DNA of 7,650 bases from Thiotrichaceae bacterium (GCA_027008665.1 JALVEA010000395.1:1-7650), one strand, 5' to 3'; positions 1-6,241 are shown, counted from the stretch's first letter. The notes: generated by a model not told the origin, from the letters alone. Translations and numbers: made by a program.

Positions 1-335
1 GAGCCATAAGGAACAAGCTCTCCACGCCCTAAGCCAATAAATAACTGATGGTATTCATCGTCGATAGCGGCTCTATCAATCGCCTGCACTGCCAAGCCTA
101 AAGACGACATCGCTAACAACATCTCATCCTCATCAATTTCAACCTGAGCAAACTGCGCTACCTGATCTAGGGTTTGCTGAGTAGGCACTTCACGTAACAG
201 TGCTGCCAAAATACTGTAGGCAGCTGCACGGTATTGCTGCTCTTGTTGATCAAAAGAGTCGCGAGGTGGTTGGACATCTTCAGGACTAAAGCCCCTGATA
301 GGAATTTCATGAATAGCAGTTGCTTGTGCCGACAT
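1..335 (-). CDS. TorD/DmsD-family molecular chaperone (partial, C-terminus beyond left edge)
   Basis: About 111 N-terminal residues are present; the gene reads leftward off the window. The start ATG at 335-333 is preceded by a strong ribosome site (AAGGAGAAC, about 341-348 on the plus strand). The protein begins MSAQATAIHEIPIRGF, continues into a helical stretch (EQQYRAAAYSILAALLREVP) and ends at the edge with LFIGLGRGELVPYGS. That last block is the family's most recognisable motif (E-Y-x-x-L-F-x-G-x-G-R-G-E-L-x-P-Y-G-S). TorD/DmsD/NarJ-type chaperones (Pfam Nitrate_red_del) are cytoplasmic all-helical proteins that bind the Tat signal or apo-form of a molybdenum enzyme such as formate dehydrogenase, TMAO or DMSO reductase before cofactor loading and export. 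The partner enzyme is probably encoded further left, out of view, so substrate specificity cannot be told. Upstream lies a sigma-54-type promoter, which suggests activator-dependent expression. Family assignment is firm; the exact partner is unknown. Confidence 0.87.
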   Translation of the reverse strand, partial: MSAQATAIHEIPIRGFSPEDVQPPRDSFDQQEQQYRAAAYSILAALLREVPTQQTLDQVAQFAQVEIDEDEMLLAMSSLGLAVQAIDRAAIDDEYHQLFIGLGRGELVPYG

Positions 336-369
336 TTGTTCTCCTTATTAATTTGCTATCAGCTAATAC

Positions 370-385
370 AGCAAGTTGTGTGCCA
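370..385 (-). promoter_or_regulatory. sigma-54 (-24/-12) promoter for the torD-family gene
   Basis: Reading the minus strand, 385 to 370 is TGGCAC-ACAAC-TTGCT. This matches the RpoN consensus TGGCAC-N5-TTGCW, with invariant GG (384-383) and GC (372-371) separated by the required 10 bp. A start site about 12 bp beyond the GC would fall near 358, giving a leader of roughly 20 nt that still contains the ribosome site of the chaperone gene (ATG at 335). The match and geometry are seen in the sequence; activity is inferred. Confidence 0.68.
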
Positions 386-446
386 AATAAAATGGAAAAA
401 TAATAACTAATAGGGAGAAATAGTTGTGTTTCTTGAGCTTTACAAA

Positions 447-482
447 AGATGATCGTTTAGGCTCAAACGTCATCTAGATGAC
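447..482. promoter_or_regulatory. Palindromic operator or enhancer-binding-protein site in the divergent intergenic region
   Basis: Positions 469-482 are a perfect 14-bp palindrome, GTCATCTAGATGAC. A further half-site AGATGA lies at 447-452, so AGATGA (447), TCATCT (470) and AGATGA (476) occur together. The first two arms plus CGTTT (454-458) and AAACG (465-469) can also form an 11-bp stem with one bulged base (453) and a 6-nt loop. The palindrome centre is about 117 bp upstream of the predicted sigma-54 start site, a usual distance for an activator site, and about 77 bp upstream of the hdeD-like start, so it could serve either gene. No named regulator's consensus was recognised. Confidence 0.45.
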
Positions 483-552
483 AGTAAAGCACATAGCAAA
501 TCACTACAATTTACTCTTAGTCGAATAAAAAATATAAATGGAGAAAGTTAAA

Positions 553-1104
553 ATGGATGCAAAAACAACAAATACCGTAACACGCATTATCTTGCCTGAT
601 TTTGGAAAATTTTCCGCTATAGCGGGTGCTTTACTTATTGTACTGGGTGCAGTAGGCATATTTTTACCAAGTTTTATCTCTTTAGAGATCACCTTACTAC
701 TATCGGCTTTACTCTTAATTGGTGGTATTTTTTGGTTAATACACAGTATTAAATATCGCACTAAAGAATGGACTGAGTGGTTAAAACCTGCACTTTTATT
801 AGTCATCGGTGGCTTAATGGTACTCTATCCCATGACAGGTATTGCAACCATTGGTTTATTATTAGCAACTTATTTATTAATTGATGCTTATAGCAGTTTT
901 ATTATGGCGTATGCACTACGTCATAATAAAGGCTGGTTCTGGATGGCATTTAATGGCTTTACTTCCTTCGTATTGGCGACGTTATTCCTGATCGGTTGGC
1001 CTGCATCATCGCTATGGTTAGTTGGGTTATTTATTTCTATTAGCCTATTATTTGATGGTATCGCATTGTTTAGTATTTACTGGGTACAAAGAAAATATCT
1101 CTAA
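553..1104 (+). CDS. HdeD family (DUF308) membrane protein
   Basis: A small all-helical inner-membrane protein of 183 aa. Six hydrophobic segments are visible at about residues 20-38, 42-63, 78-92, 95-118, 127-148 and 150-172, joined by very short loops and ending in a basic tail (QRKYL). The pattern of paired helices, G-rich first segment (IAGALLIVLGAVGIFLP) and LYPMTGIATIGLLLATYLLIDA matches the HdeD/DUF308 family. HdeD is linked to acid resistance at high cell density in Escherichia coli; the biochemical role is unclear across the family. The ATG at 553 is chosen over the in-frame ATG at 538 because GGAG (540-543) sits 9 nt before 553, while nothing like a ribosome site precedes 538. It is divergent from the torD-family gene; a possible -10 (TACAAT, 505-510) lacks a good -35. 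The next gene follows after 82 bp on the same strand and may be co-transcribed. Confidence 0.82.
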   Translation: MDAKTTNTVTRIILPDFGKFSAIAGALLIVLGAVGIFLPSFISLEITLLLSALLLIGGIFWLIHSIKYRTKEWTEWLKPALLLVIGGLMVLYPMTGIATIGLLLATYLLIDAYSSFIMAYALRHNKGWFWMAFNGFTSFVLATLFLIGWPASSLWLVGLFISISLLFDGIALFSIYWVQRKYL

Positions 1105-1186
1105 AGCTTTTCAAGATCATCAAATAAACTGCATCAACAAGTTGTAAAAAAAGCCTTAAAATCTCATTAAAAAAACTAGGACTCAA

Positions 1187-2512
1187 ATGAATAAAAATAA
1201 GCGCAGCATCGGGCTATATGGTGCAATTTCAATCGGTATTGGCGGCATGGTCGGTGGTGGTATCTTTGCGGTCTTAGGTGAGGCGGTATCGCTGGCACAC
1301 GGGGCAACAGCGGTTGCTTTCTTTTTTGCAGGAATTGTTGGTTTATTGACCGCCTATTCTTATGCAAAATTATCGGTAGCCTATCAAAACCGTGGTGGTA
1401 CGGTATATTTTATCGACAAGGCATTTGGGAACAATCTATTATCTGGTACGGCTAATTTAATGCTTTGGCTCAGTTATTTGGTGACCATTTCACTGTATGC
1501 TGTTGCTTTTGCCTCTTACGGTCAAACCTTTTTTAAAGGCACAGCTTGGGGGGATTCAGCTCTACTCAAACATGGTTTAATCACCTTAGCGATCTTTTTG
1601 CCTACGATGATTAATTACATCAGCGTTGCCTTTGTGGAAAAGTCCGAAACATTATTTGTTGTTATCAAGCTGGTGTTATTGGTATTAATTGTGGTGACAG
1701 GGGCTTCTTTTGTCGATGTGCAACGCTTCTCCCCTGAGCATTGGAGCGACTCCTTTTCGATTATCGTGGCGGGTATGATTATCTTTGTTGCCTATGAAGG
1801 CTTTGAGCTTATCGCCAATGCCGCAGAAGAGATCAAACAACCCGAACGTAATTTACCGCGTGCATTTTATGGCTCGGTAATTATTGTTATTTTTCTGTAT
1901 ATTTGCATTGCACTGATTACCGTCGGCACTGTTCCCGAAGATCAACTCATGAAAGCACAAGACTATGCCTTAGCGGTGGCGGCAAAACCCGCATTAGGTC
2001 AAATCGGCTTTACACTGGTATCCGTTGCCGCATTATTAGCAACCTTTTCCGCCATCAATGCCACGATTTATGGCAATTCAAGACTGGGATTTATGTTAGC
2101 CAAAGAAGGCGAATTACCGAAGATTTTAGAAAGAGAATCTCGCCAAATCCCCACTATTGGTATTATCGTCACTATGATACTCAGTATGCTCTTAGCTAAC
2201 TCCGTTGATTTAACCGAAATCGCTATTATTGGCAGTGGTAGCTTTTTGCTAATCTTTTTTATTATCAATATTGGCGCATACCGCTTGAGCGATCAGATTG
2301 GTGCGAGTAAATTTATTTTACTCCTTGCCAGTGTTATCAGTGGTGCTGCTCTGATAACACTATTGGTTCATACTTACGCTAGCAATACCAAGGCAATTAT
2401 TATCTTCTTTGCTTTTATTCTTATTTCGCTGGTTTTTGAGCTAAGCTATGGTAAGTGGATTCGTAAAAAACTAGATTTGAATAATGATCTTAAAACCAAC
2501 CAAAAAACCTAG
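1187..2512 (+). CDS. APC-superfamily amino-acid permease
   Basis: A 441-aa inner-membrane transporter with the length and roughly twelve hydrophobic helices expected of the amino acid/polyamine/organocation superfamily (LeuT fold). The first helix carries the family's substrate-binding signature IGIGGMVGGGIFAVLG (residues 16-31), a glycine-rich unwound segment. Helix 6 holds FVAYEGFELIANAAEEIKQP (200-219), where the Y-E-G-F-E stretch followed by A-E-E-I-x-x-P is typical. Helix 8 has FSAINATIYGNSRL (287-300). The start ATG is preceded by AGGA (1178-1181) at 5-nt spacing. The family moves amino acids with protons or by exchange; the substrate cannot be deduced here. The stop codon directly abuts the next gene's possible ATG, suggesting translational coupling. 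Near the 3' end two consecutive inverted repeats are embedded in the coding sequence (2306-2361). Subfamily and substrate are uncertain. Confidence 0.85.
   Translation: MNKNKRSIGLYGAISIGIGGMVGGGIFAVLGEAVSLAHGATAVAFFFAGIVGLLTAYSYAKLSVAYQNRGGTVYFIDKAFGNNLLSGTANLMLWLSYLVTISLYAVAFASYGQTFFKGTAWGDSALLKHGLITLAIFLPTMINYISVAFVEKSETLFVVIKLVLLVLIVVTGASFVDVQRFSPEHWSDSFSIIVAGMIIFVAYEGFELIANAAEEIKQPERNLPRAFYGSVIIVIFLYICIALITVGTVPEDQLMKAQDYALAVAAKPALGQIGFTLVSVAALLATFSAINATIYGNSRLGFMLAKEGELPKILERESRQIPTIGIIVTMILSMLLANSVDLTEIAIIGSGSFLLIFFIINIGAYRLSDQIGASKFILLLASVISGAALITLLVHTYASNTKAIIIFFAFILISLVFELSYGKWIRKKLDLNNDLKTNQKT
2306..2361. repeat. Two consecutive inverted repeats inside the permease gene
   Basis: AGTAAA (2306-2311) pairs with TTTACT (2317-2322) across a 5-nt loop. 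Eight bases later AGTGTTATCAG (2330-2340) pairs perfectly with CTGATAACACT (2351-2361) across a 10-nt loop. The 11-bp arm is long for chance in coding DNA. No T-run follows, so it is not a typical terminator; it may be an mRNA structure or coincidence. Confidence 0.5.
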
Positions 2513-3829
2513 ATGAAACGTAAAAACTTGTACCTAATACTCACTACTATGACTAAAAATAAACTTAAATTATTGCTTCTTGCTCTTTTAATGACTCAAA
2601 CTTGCCATGCCGATTGGCGGGATGCACTTAATGATGCTTGGAAAACCACCAAAGAAGTAAGCGATACTGCCTATGAAAGTGGCAAAGAATACACTAATAA
2701 GGCATTGGAGAAATCCAAAGATTATTATGATGAAATGCGATTAGATTCAATAAGCTCTGGCACGGTAACACCGCAGATCATTCAACAGCAAAGACGAGAG
2801 CATATACAAACTATCTGGAAGGATGTTTTAAATAATCTTGATAGCGCACTGAATCTTAATACTCAAATTGATGAAGCGCCTGCTTCACGCTTTTTTGGTG
2901 CAGATAAAGCTTCCATAGGCGAAGATCAAATTGATGTATTTGAAGTCATTGAATCGCTACTTTCTAGCCCTGAAATTAGCCGAAACCGTCATAATATTGA
3001 GGCGTTAAAAGATAAAATAAATGATAAAAAAAATACCATCTCCCATTATCAAGAAAAACGTATTGTGGCAGATAATGCTGATAGAACGACATACGATAAA
3101 AAAATTGGGAAAGCCAAAGCGGATATTGATGAACTAACACGGCGTATTAATAATGAAAAAGATATTCTAAAAAAACGCTTTGCGGCTTCAGGATTATTTT
3201 TAAATAATCAGCAGGTAGATGTCTTGCTTTCTCGTGTGGATGCTGATGATATTATTAAAATGACATTAGTTTATAATGTGTTAGAAGATATTACCGCCCA
3301 ATTAATGAGCCTAACCAAAGAGTCTAATGAAAATATTAATCAAGCACGTAAATACTACGGGATGCACGTCGTCTTATTAAAACTTGTGATGAATATGCAA
3401 GAGCGCTATATCAAAAAGTTAGATCAGGAGTATCTACCAAAAATTGAGCTAATTAGCATGGAAACCCGTCGTATCAGTGAGGAATCAAGACGTTTGCTTT
3501 CATCCGAAACACAGGCTAACCGCAAGGATTTATTGCATAAAAACCTCAAAGCACAACAACTGACGCTTAAAGTTGCCAAACTTTATGCCCAACAACTCAA
3601 TCAGCAAAAAGCAAAGGTCATCAAAGCAAAAAATTTAATCGCTAATGATTATAAAGTGGCTAAAAATACTTATGATACGGTGAAAATTAGTGCCGATCTG
3701 ATTCAATTAATGAAAACAAATCAAGCCTCCTTCAGCGCTTTAATGAATATTCAAATTCCTGATATCGTACCGTTTGAAAATCTTGCCATGCAACGCAAAT
3801 TTGAAGAATTATCATTGATGATTAAATAG
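2513..3829 (+). CDS. Unrecognised secreted coiled-coil protein
   Basis: Up to 438 aa; no known family was recognised. The N-terminus has a Sec-type signal peptide: a basic stretch TKNKLK, hydrophobic core LLLLALLM and a likely cleavage after CHA (residue 33), giving a mature protein starting DWRDALN and free of cysteine. It is thus probably periplasmic. The mature part is very rich in charged residues and predicted helical. Residues 34-76 are lysine/glutamate-rich and amphipathic, about 160-225 form a likely coiled coil (ALKDKINDKKNTISHYQEKR then KADIDELTRRINNEKDILKK), and 295-395 is a second long helical region. The tail has FSALMNIQIPDIVPFENLAM (407-426). The start is uncertain: ATG 2513 touches the permease stop, while ATG 2549 would give a more standard signal peptide; neither has a clear ribosome site. 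The 0-bp junction points to co-expression with the permease; the ter operon starts 286 bp downstream, but no functional link is shown. Confidence 0.72.
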   Translation: MKRKNLYLILTTMTKNKLKLLLLALLMTQTCHADWRDALNDAWKTTKEVSDTAYESGKEYTNKALEKSKDYYDEMRLDSISSGTVTPQIIQQQRREHIQTIWKDVLNNLDSALNLNTQIDEAPASRFFGADKASIGEDQIDVFEVIESLLSSPEISRNRHNIEALKDKINDKKNTISHYQEKRIVADNADRTTYDKKIGKAKADIDELTRRINNEKDILKKRFAASGLFLNNQQVDVLLSRVDADDIIKMTLVYNVLEDITAQLMSLTKESNENINQARKYYGMHVVLLKLVMNMQERYIKKLDQEYLPKIELISMETRRISEESRRLLSSETQANRKDLLHKNLKAQQLTLKVAKLYAQQLNQQKAKVIKAKNLIANDYKVAKNTYDTVKISADLIQLMKTNQASFSALMNIQIPDIVPFENLAMQRKFEELSLMIK

Positions 3830-3859
3830 TCTCTTTGCGTTTTTCAAAAAATTAATAGC

Positions 3860-3900
3860 TACCGCACTACAATGATATTTGTACCGCACAAAAGATATTT
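3860..3900 (+). repeat. Imperfect direct repeat pair upstream of the ter operon
   Basis: TACCGCAC occurs at 3860-3867 and 3882-3889, exactly 22 bp apart (about two helical turns), and each copy is followed by GATATTT (3874-3880 and 3894-3900). It lies in the 286-bp gap before terD, some 215-255 bp from that start codon. Such phased direct repeats are a common layout for response-regulator binding, but no specific regulator was recognised. The rest of the gap is AT-rich; TATAAA (3991-3996) is a possible -10 with only a weak -35, so no promoter is called. Confidence 0.35.
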
Positions 3901-4115
3901 AATTTTTACACCTTAATCTTGATATTTTGCTATTTTAGAGTTGAAATTCCTATTAAAACCCATAACTTAAGTCTCGTCTATTTTGAAAATTATAAAAAGA
4001 GCAAGCTTAGAAGCGTCTTGATTTCAAGGTAGTAATGATTTAAATGCATGTGTATTTATCAAACAATGCGTTGTAGAGAATGAATATTAATCATAAAAAA
4101 TAGGATATATCAAAA

Positions 4116-4688
4116 ATGAGTATTAGTTTAAAAAAAGGTGGAAGAATTAATTTAAGCAAGGAAGCACCAAGCCTTGATAAAATGAGCGTAGGTTTAGGTT
4201 GGGATGCTAACCAGAGTGATACAGGTGGTTCATTTGATTTAGATGCCTCTATCTTCTTGGTTGGAGCCAATGGTAAAACATCAGCTGATGGTAATTTTGT
4301 CTTTTACAATAATCTAAAATCTATAGATGGTAGTGTTGAACATCTTGGTGATAACCGAACTGGCGACGGGGAGGGGGATGATGAAAAAATTAATGTTACT
4401 TTATCCGCAGTTAGTCCCGATGTTCAAGAAATTATTTTTGTGGTCACTATTCATGAAGCAGAGCAAGGTAATAAAAACTTTGGACAAGTTTCTAATGCCT
4501 TTATTCGTATTGTAGATAATGTAACAGGGAATGAAGTCCTTAAATACGACCTAGATGAAGACTACTCTACTGAAACTGCATTAGAATTTGGTAAATTATA
4601 TCGCCGTGATGGAACATGGCGTTTCCAAGCAGTGGGAACTGGTTTTAATGCAGGTTTACAGGGTTTTGTTGATAAATACACAGGATAA
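4116..4688 (+). CDS. terD: TerD-family tellurium resistance/stress protein
   Basis: A 190-aa cytoplasmic protein, essentially the length of classical TerD and TerE (about 190 aa). It is a single TerD domain: N-terminal MSISLKKGGRINLSKEAPSL, GLGWD (26-30), the calcium-site strand SFDLDAS (39-45), FVFYNNLKSIDGSVEH (61-76), the acidic loop GDNRTGDGEGDDE (78-90), FVVTIHEAE (108-116) and the closing GKLYRRDGTWRFQAVGTGF (159-177). These D-rich motifs bind Ca2+ in studied members. TerD proteins form cytoplasmic, often membrane-associated stress complexes tied to tellurite, phage and colicin tolerance; their molecular role is not settled. A ribosome site AGGA (4102-4105) lies 10 nt before ATG. It is the first gene of a tight three-gene operon. 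The symbol is approximate: features of both TerD (YNNLKS, FGQVS) and TerE (KEAP near the N-terminus) are present. Confidence 0.9.
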   Translation: MSISLKKGGRINLSKEAPSLDKMSVGLGWDANQSDTGGSFDLDASIFLVGANGKTSADGNFVFYNNLKSIDGSVEHLGDNRTGDGEGDDEKINVTLSAVSPDVQEIIFVVTIHEAEQGNKNFGQVSNAFIRIVDNVTGNEVLKYDLDEDYSTETALEFGKLYRRDGTWRFQAVGTGFNAGLQGFVDKYTG

Positions 4689-4693
4689 ACCCA

Positions 4694-5296
4694 ATGGCAA
4701 TTAGCTTAGTAAAAGGACAGAAAATTTCCCTTATTAAAGAAAATGGCAGTCAACTTACCTCATTTTGTGTCGGTGCAAATTGGGGGATGATTATCTCGAA
4801 GGGTTTTTTTGGTGGAGAAAAACAAAATGCGGTTGATTTGGATTTATCCGTAGGTTTATATGATGCCAATAAAGCCTTTAAAGGTGCTGTCTATTTTAAT
4901 AAATTAAATGCACCGGGTATTCAGCATTCTGGGGATGATCTCTCAGGAGATGCAGACGGAGATGATGGTTTAGATAATGAAGTGATTAGCATTGATTTAA
5001 ATGCAATAGATCAGAATATTGATCAAATTGTGTTTGTCTTAAACTCTTATGATCAACATGACTTTGCCAGCATTCCATTTGCCTCTATTCGTCTTTATGA
5101 TGGTATTCCAACTCGTGTGAATGAGATTGTTGCTACCTATAATGTAGCAAGTGATGCAAAATATGCAGGTCATACTTCAATGATTTTAGGTAAACTTTAT
5201 CGTCACAATGGAGCATGGAAATTTGCAGCGATTGGTGAACCTACACAAGATACTAAACTACAAGGTACCTTAAAAACTGCTATTCAATATCTTTAA
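4694..5296 (+). CDS. Divergent TerD-family protein, TerZ-like
   Basis: A 200-aa second TerD-domain protein, clearly different from its upstream neighbour. It starts MAISLVKGQKISLIK and has an inserted glycine-rich loop (SKGFFGGEKQ, 35-44) before VDLDLS (47-52), as in TerZ where a GLFGFLGG-type loop precedes IDLDAS. The acidic loop is present in altered form, GDDLSGDADGDD (80-91), then IVFVLNSYDQHDFASI (112-127) and GKLYRHNGAWKFAAIGE (166-182). The NSY/NSF and LYRHNG-W-K motifs favour TerZ over TerD/E. The usual GLGWD is replaced by GANWG (27-31) and the DNRTG core by DDLSG, so calcium binding may differ. AGGA (4682-4685) runs into the stop codon (4686-4688) of the previous gene and gives an 8-nt spacing; the gap is 5 bp, so the two are translationally linked. 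It probably forms a complex with the first TerD protein and TerB, as in known ter systems (inference). Confidence 0.85.
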   Translation: MAISLVKGQKISLIKENGSQLTSFCVGANWGMIISKGFFGGEKQNAVDLDLSVGLYDANKAFKGAVYFNKLNAPGIQHSGDDLSGDADGDDGLDNEVISIDLNAIDQNIDQIVFVLNSYDQHDFASIPFASIRLYDGIPTRVNEIVATYNVASDAKYAGHTSMILGKLYRHNGAWKFAAIGEPTQDTKLQGTLKTAIQYL

Positions 5297-5308
5297 AATA
5301 GGTGAATT

Positions 5309-5779
5309 ATGTTAGATTTTAATCAAATAAAAGAAAAAATTTCATCTCTTTTGAGTGATGCTAACCGTAAGTTTAGGCAATATACTCCTGAAAGTTTTTC
5401 CAAGGAGAAAAAATTTATCAATGCCATTGTTTGTAGTCTGGCGCTTATTACAATGGCAGATAAAAAGGCAGAAACGCAAGAGGTTTTGACCTCAATTGAT
5501 TTAATTAAAGAAATTGATGAAATCACTGAGCTTGAAATGACCCAAGAGGCTTTAGAACTGTACGAATATCATATTGAAACGCTTTCTAAAGCGCTCGAAT
5601 CCCCTACGAAATGGGTTATGGCAGAAGCAAAGATATTGATGGAAGTAGCAAAGATCAAAGCATATAGCGAATATCCACCAATGATTGAAGCACTGCTTAA
5701 CTATGTTTCAGATAGTGATGGTAATTTAGATCCATTAGAAACAGAAATGAAAGATAAAATCATGAAAGCAATTACTTAA
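5309..5779 (+). CDS. terB: TerB-family tellurite resistance protein
   Basis: A 156-aa all-helical cytoplasmic protein close to the classical TerB length (about 150 aa). The fold is recognisable from two related helix-acidic-loop segments: FINAIVCSLALITMADKKAE (36-55) corresponds to the first, and ALLNYVSDSDGNLDPLETEM (128-147) to the second. S-D-S-D-G-N-L-D-P-L-E resembles the S-D-G-D-F-D-x-x-E metal-binding signature of TerB. TerB (COG3793-like) binds metal and is thought to bridge TerD proteins to the membrane protein TerC. The first acidic loop lacks the usual DG (here ADKKAET), so one site may be weakened. The ribosome site AGGTG (5300-5304) is 4 nt from ATG and the gap to the previous gene is 12 bp. 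It is the last intact gene of the operon; the coding strand then meets a degenerate mobile element only 3 bp after the stop, so further ter genes could have been lost here (inference). Confidence 0.82.
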   Translation: MLDFNQIKEKISSLLSDANRKFRQYTPESFSKEKKFINAIVCSLALITMADKKAETQEVLTSIDLIKEIDEITELEMTQEALELYEYHIETLSKALESPTKWVMAEAKILMEVAKIKAYSEYPPMIEALLNYVSDSDGNLDPLETEMKDKIMKAIT

Positions 5780-5782
5780 TAT

Positions 5783-5802
5783 CTTAAGTTTCGGAGTTCA
5801 AA
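5783..5802 (+). repeat. Left terminal inverted repeat
   Basis: A 20-bp sequence starting CTTAAGTTTCGG, 3 bp after the terB stop codon. It pairs with 6207-6226 with two mismatches. Confidence 0.6.
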
Positions 5803-5820
5803 TCTACGGGATTTAGTCTG

Positions 5821-6159
5821 TCAAAAGGCATTCTCTTGGGCTTCTAGTCTCAATGTAAAACTATCAAGTTGTAGTGCTTGTTTGAAAAAAAGCATTTATG
5901 CTCTGCTCAAGGGAAGACATGATTTGATCAGCTAATTCTCCCAGTTCTGCTTGAAACTGTTCTAATGTGTTATTGATTAGGCATTTGAATAAGCTCCAGA
6001 GCCGTGCTAACAGGTTGTCGACGGGCATCTGTGGATCAGAAAGAATATCAGCAGTAAGGTTTGGTAATAAATACAGTTGATTTTGTAGCAGTATTCATAA
6101 CGGTCTCTGGTTTGGTTTATGTTGGTGTCAAGTCCTACATATTGTACCTTGCTATAGAC
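5821..6159 (-). pseudogene. Frameshifted coding relic of unknown family inside the inverted-repeat element
   Basis: Three minus-strand frames join into one plausible protein. Frame one (6159 to about 6081) reads SKVQYVGLDTNINQTRDRYE. Frame two (about 6094 to 5864) reads LYLLPNLTADILSDPQMP, then VDNLLARLWSLFKCLINNTL, then LADQIMSSLEQSINAFF. At a run of seven A on the plus strand (5885-5891) a one-base shift would continue into frame three, KQALQLDSFTLRLEAQENAF followed by a stop at 5823-5821. The amino-acid texture is protein-like and helical, unlike random translation. An in-frame stop (6162-6160) and no start codon are found upstream. The natural reading is a broken gene, possibly the transposase of the surrounding element, but no family was recognised. 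It is also possible that the segment is a captured host gene fragment. A short ATG-initiated piece (6028 to 5864, 54 aa) remains open but is not likely to be expressed. Confidence 0.5.
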
Positions 6160-6206
6160 CTATTTTATCTCAATTATCAATTACATATTTTATTTTAATA
6201 GCTATT

Positions 6207-6226
6207 TTTGAACTCTGAAACTTGAG
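6207..6226 (-). repeat. Right terminal inverted repeat
   Basis: The partner of 5783-5802, 15 bp downstream of the argA stop codon on the minus strand. It is followed by TAT (6227-6229), the same triplet that precedes the left repeat. Confidence 0.6.
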
Positions 6227-6241
6227 TATGAAAGTCTATAG

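Larger units (their letters stand above)
5783..6226. mobile_element. Degenerate insertion-sequence or MITE-like element with terminal inverted repeats
   Basis: The ends 5783-5802 and 6207-6226 are inverted repeats matching at 18 of 20 positions (left CTTAAGTTTCGGAGTTCAAA; the right end read on the minus strand differs at positions 3 and 11). Both ends are flanked by TAT (5780-5782 and 6227-6229), which may be a 3-bp target duplication. The 444-bp interior holds a minus-strand coding relic ending 38 bp from the left repeat, as a transposase gene would. No intact transposase exists and the IS family was not recognised. It explains most of the gene-free stretch 5780-6241. Confidence 0.55.

Noticed and set aside
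538..552. Upstream ATG (538) as the start of the hdeD-like gene
   Set aside because: No ribosome site precedes it, whereas GGAG at 540-543 is well placed for ATG 553.
504..806. Minus-strand open frame of 100 codons antisense to the hdeD-like gene
   Set aside because: It overlaps a well-supported membrane protein gene, has no ribosome site and no domain-like content.
1293..1308. Second sigma-54 promoter (TGGCAC at 1293-1298)
   Set aside because: It lies in the permease coding sequence and has GCAAC instead of TTGCW at the -12 position.
1903..2199. Plus-strand open frame of 98 codons within the permease gene
   Set aside because: It is an alternative-frame shadow of the permease with low-complexity, non-protein-like composition.
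5780..6241. Rho-independent terminators for the convergent terB and argA genes
   Set aside because: No GC-rich stem followed by a T-run was found; the only strong inverted repeats are the distant element ends.
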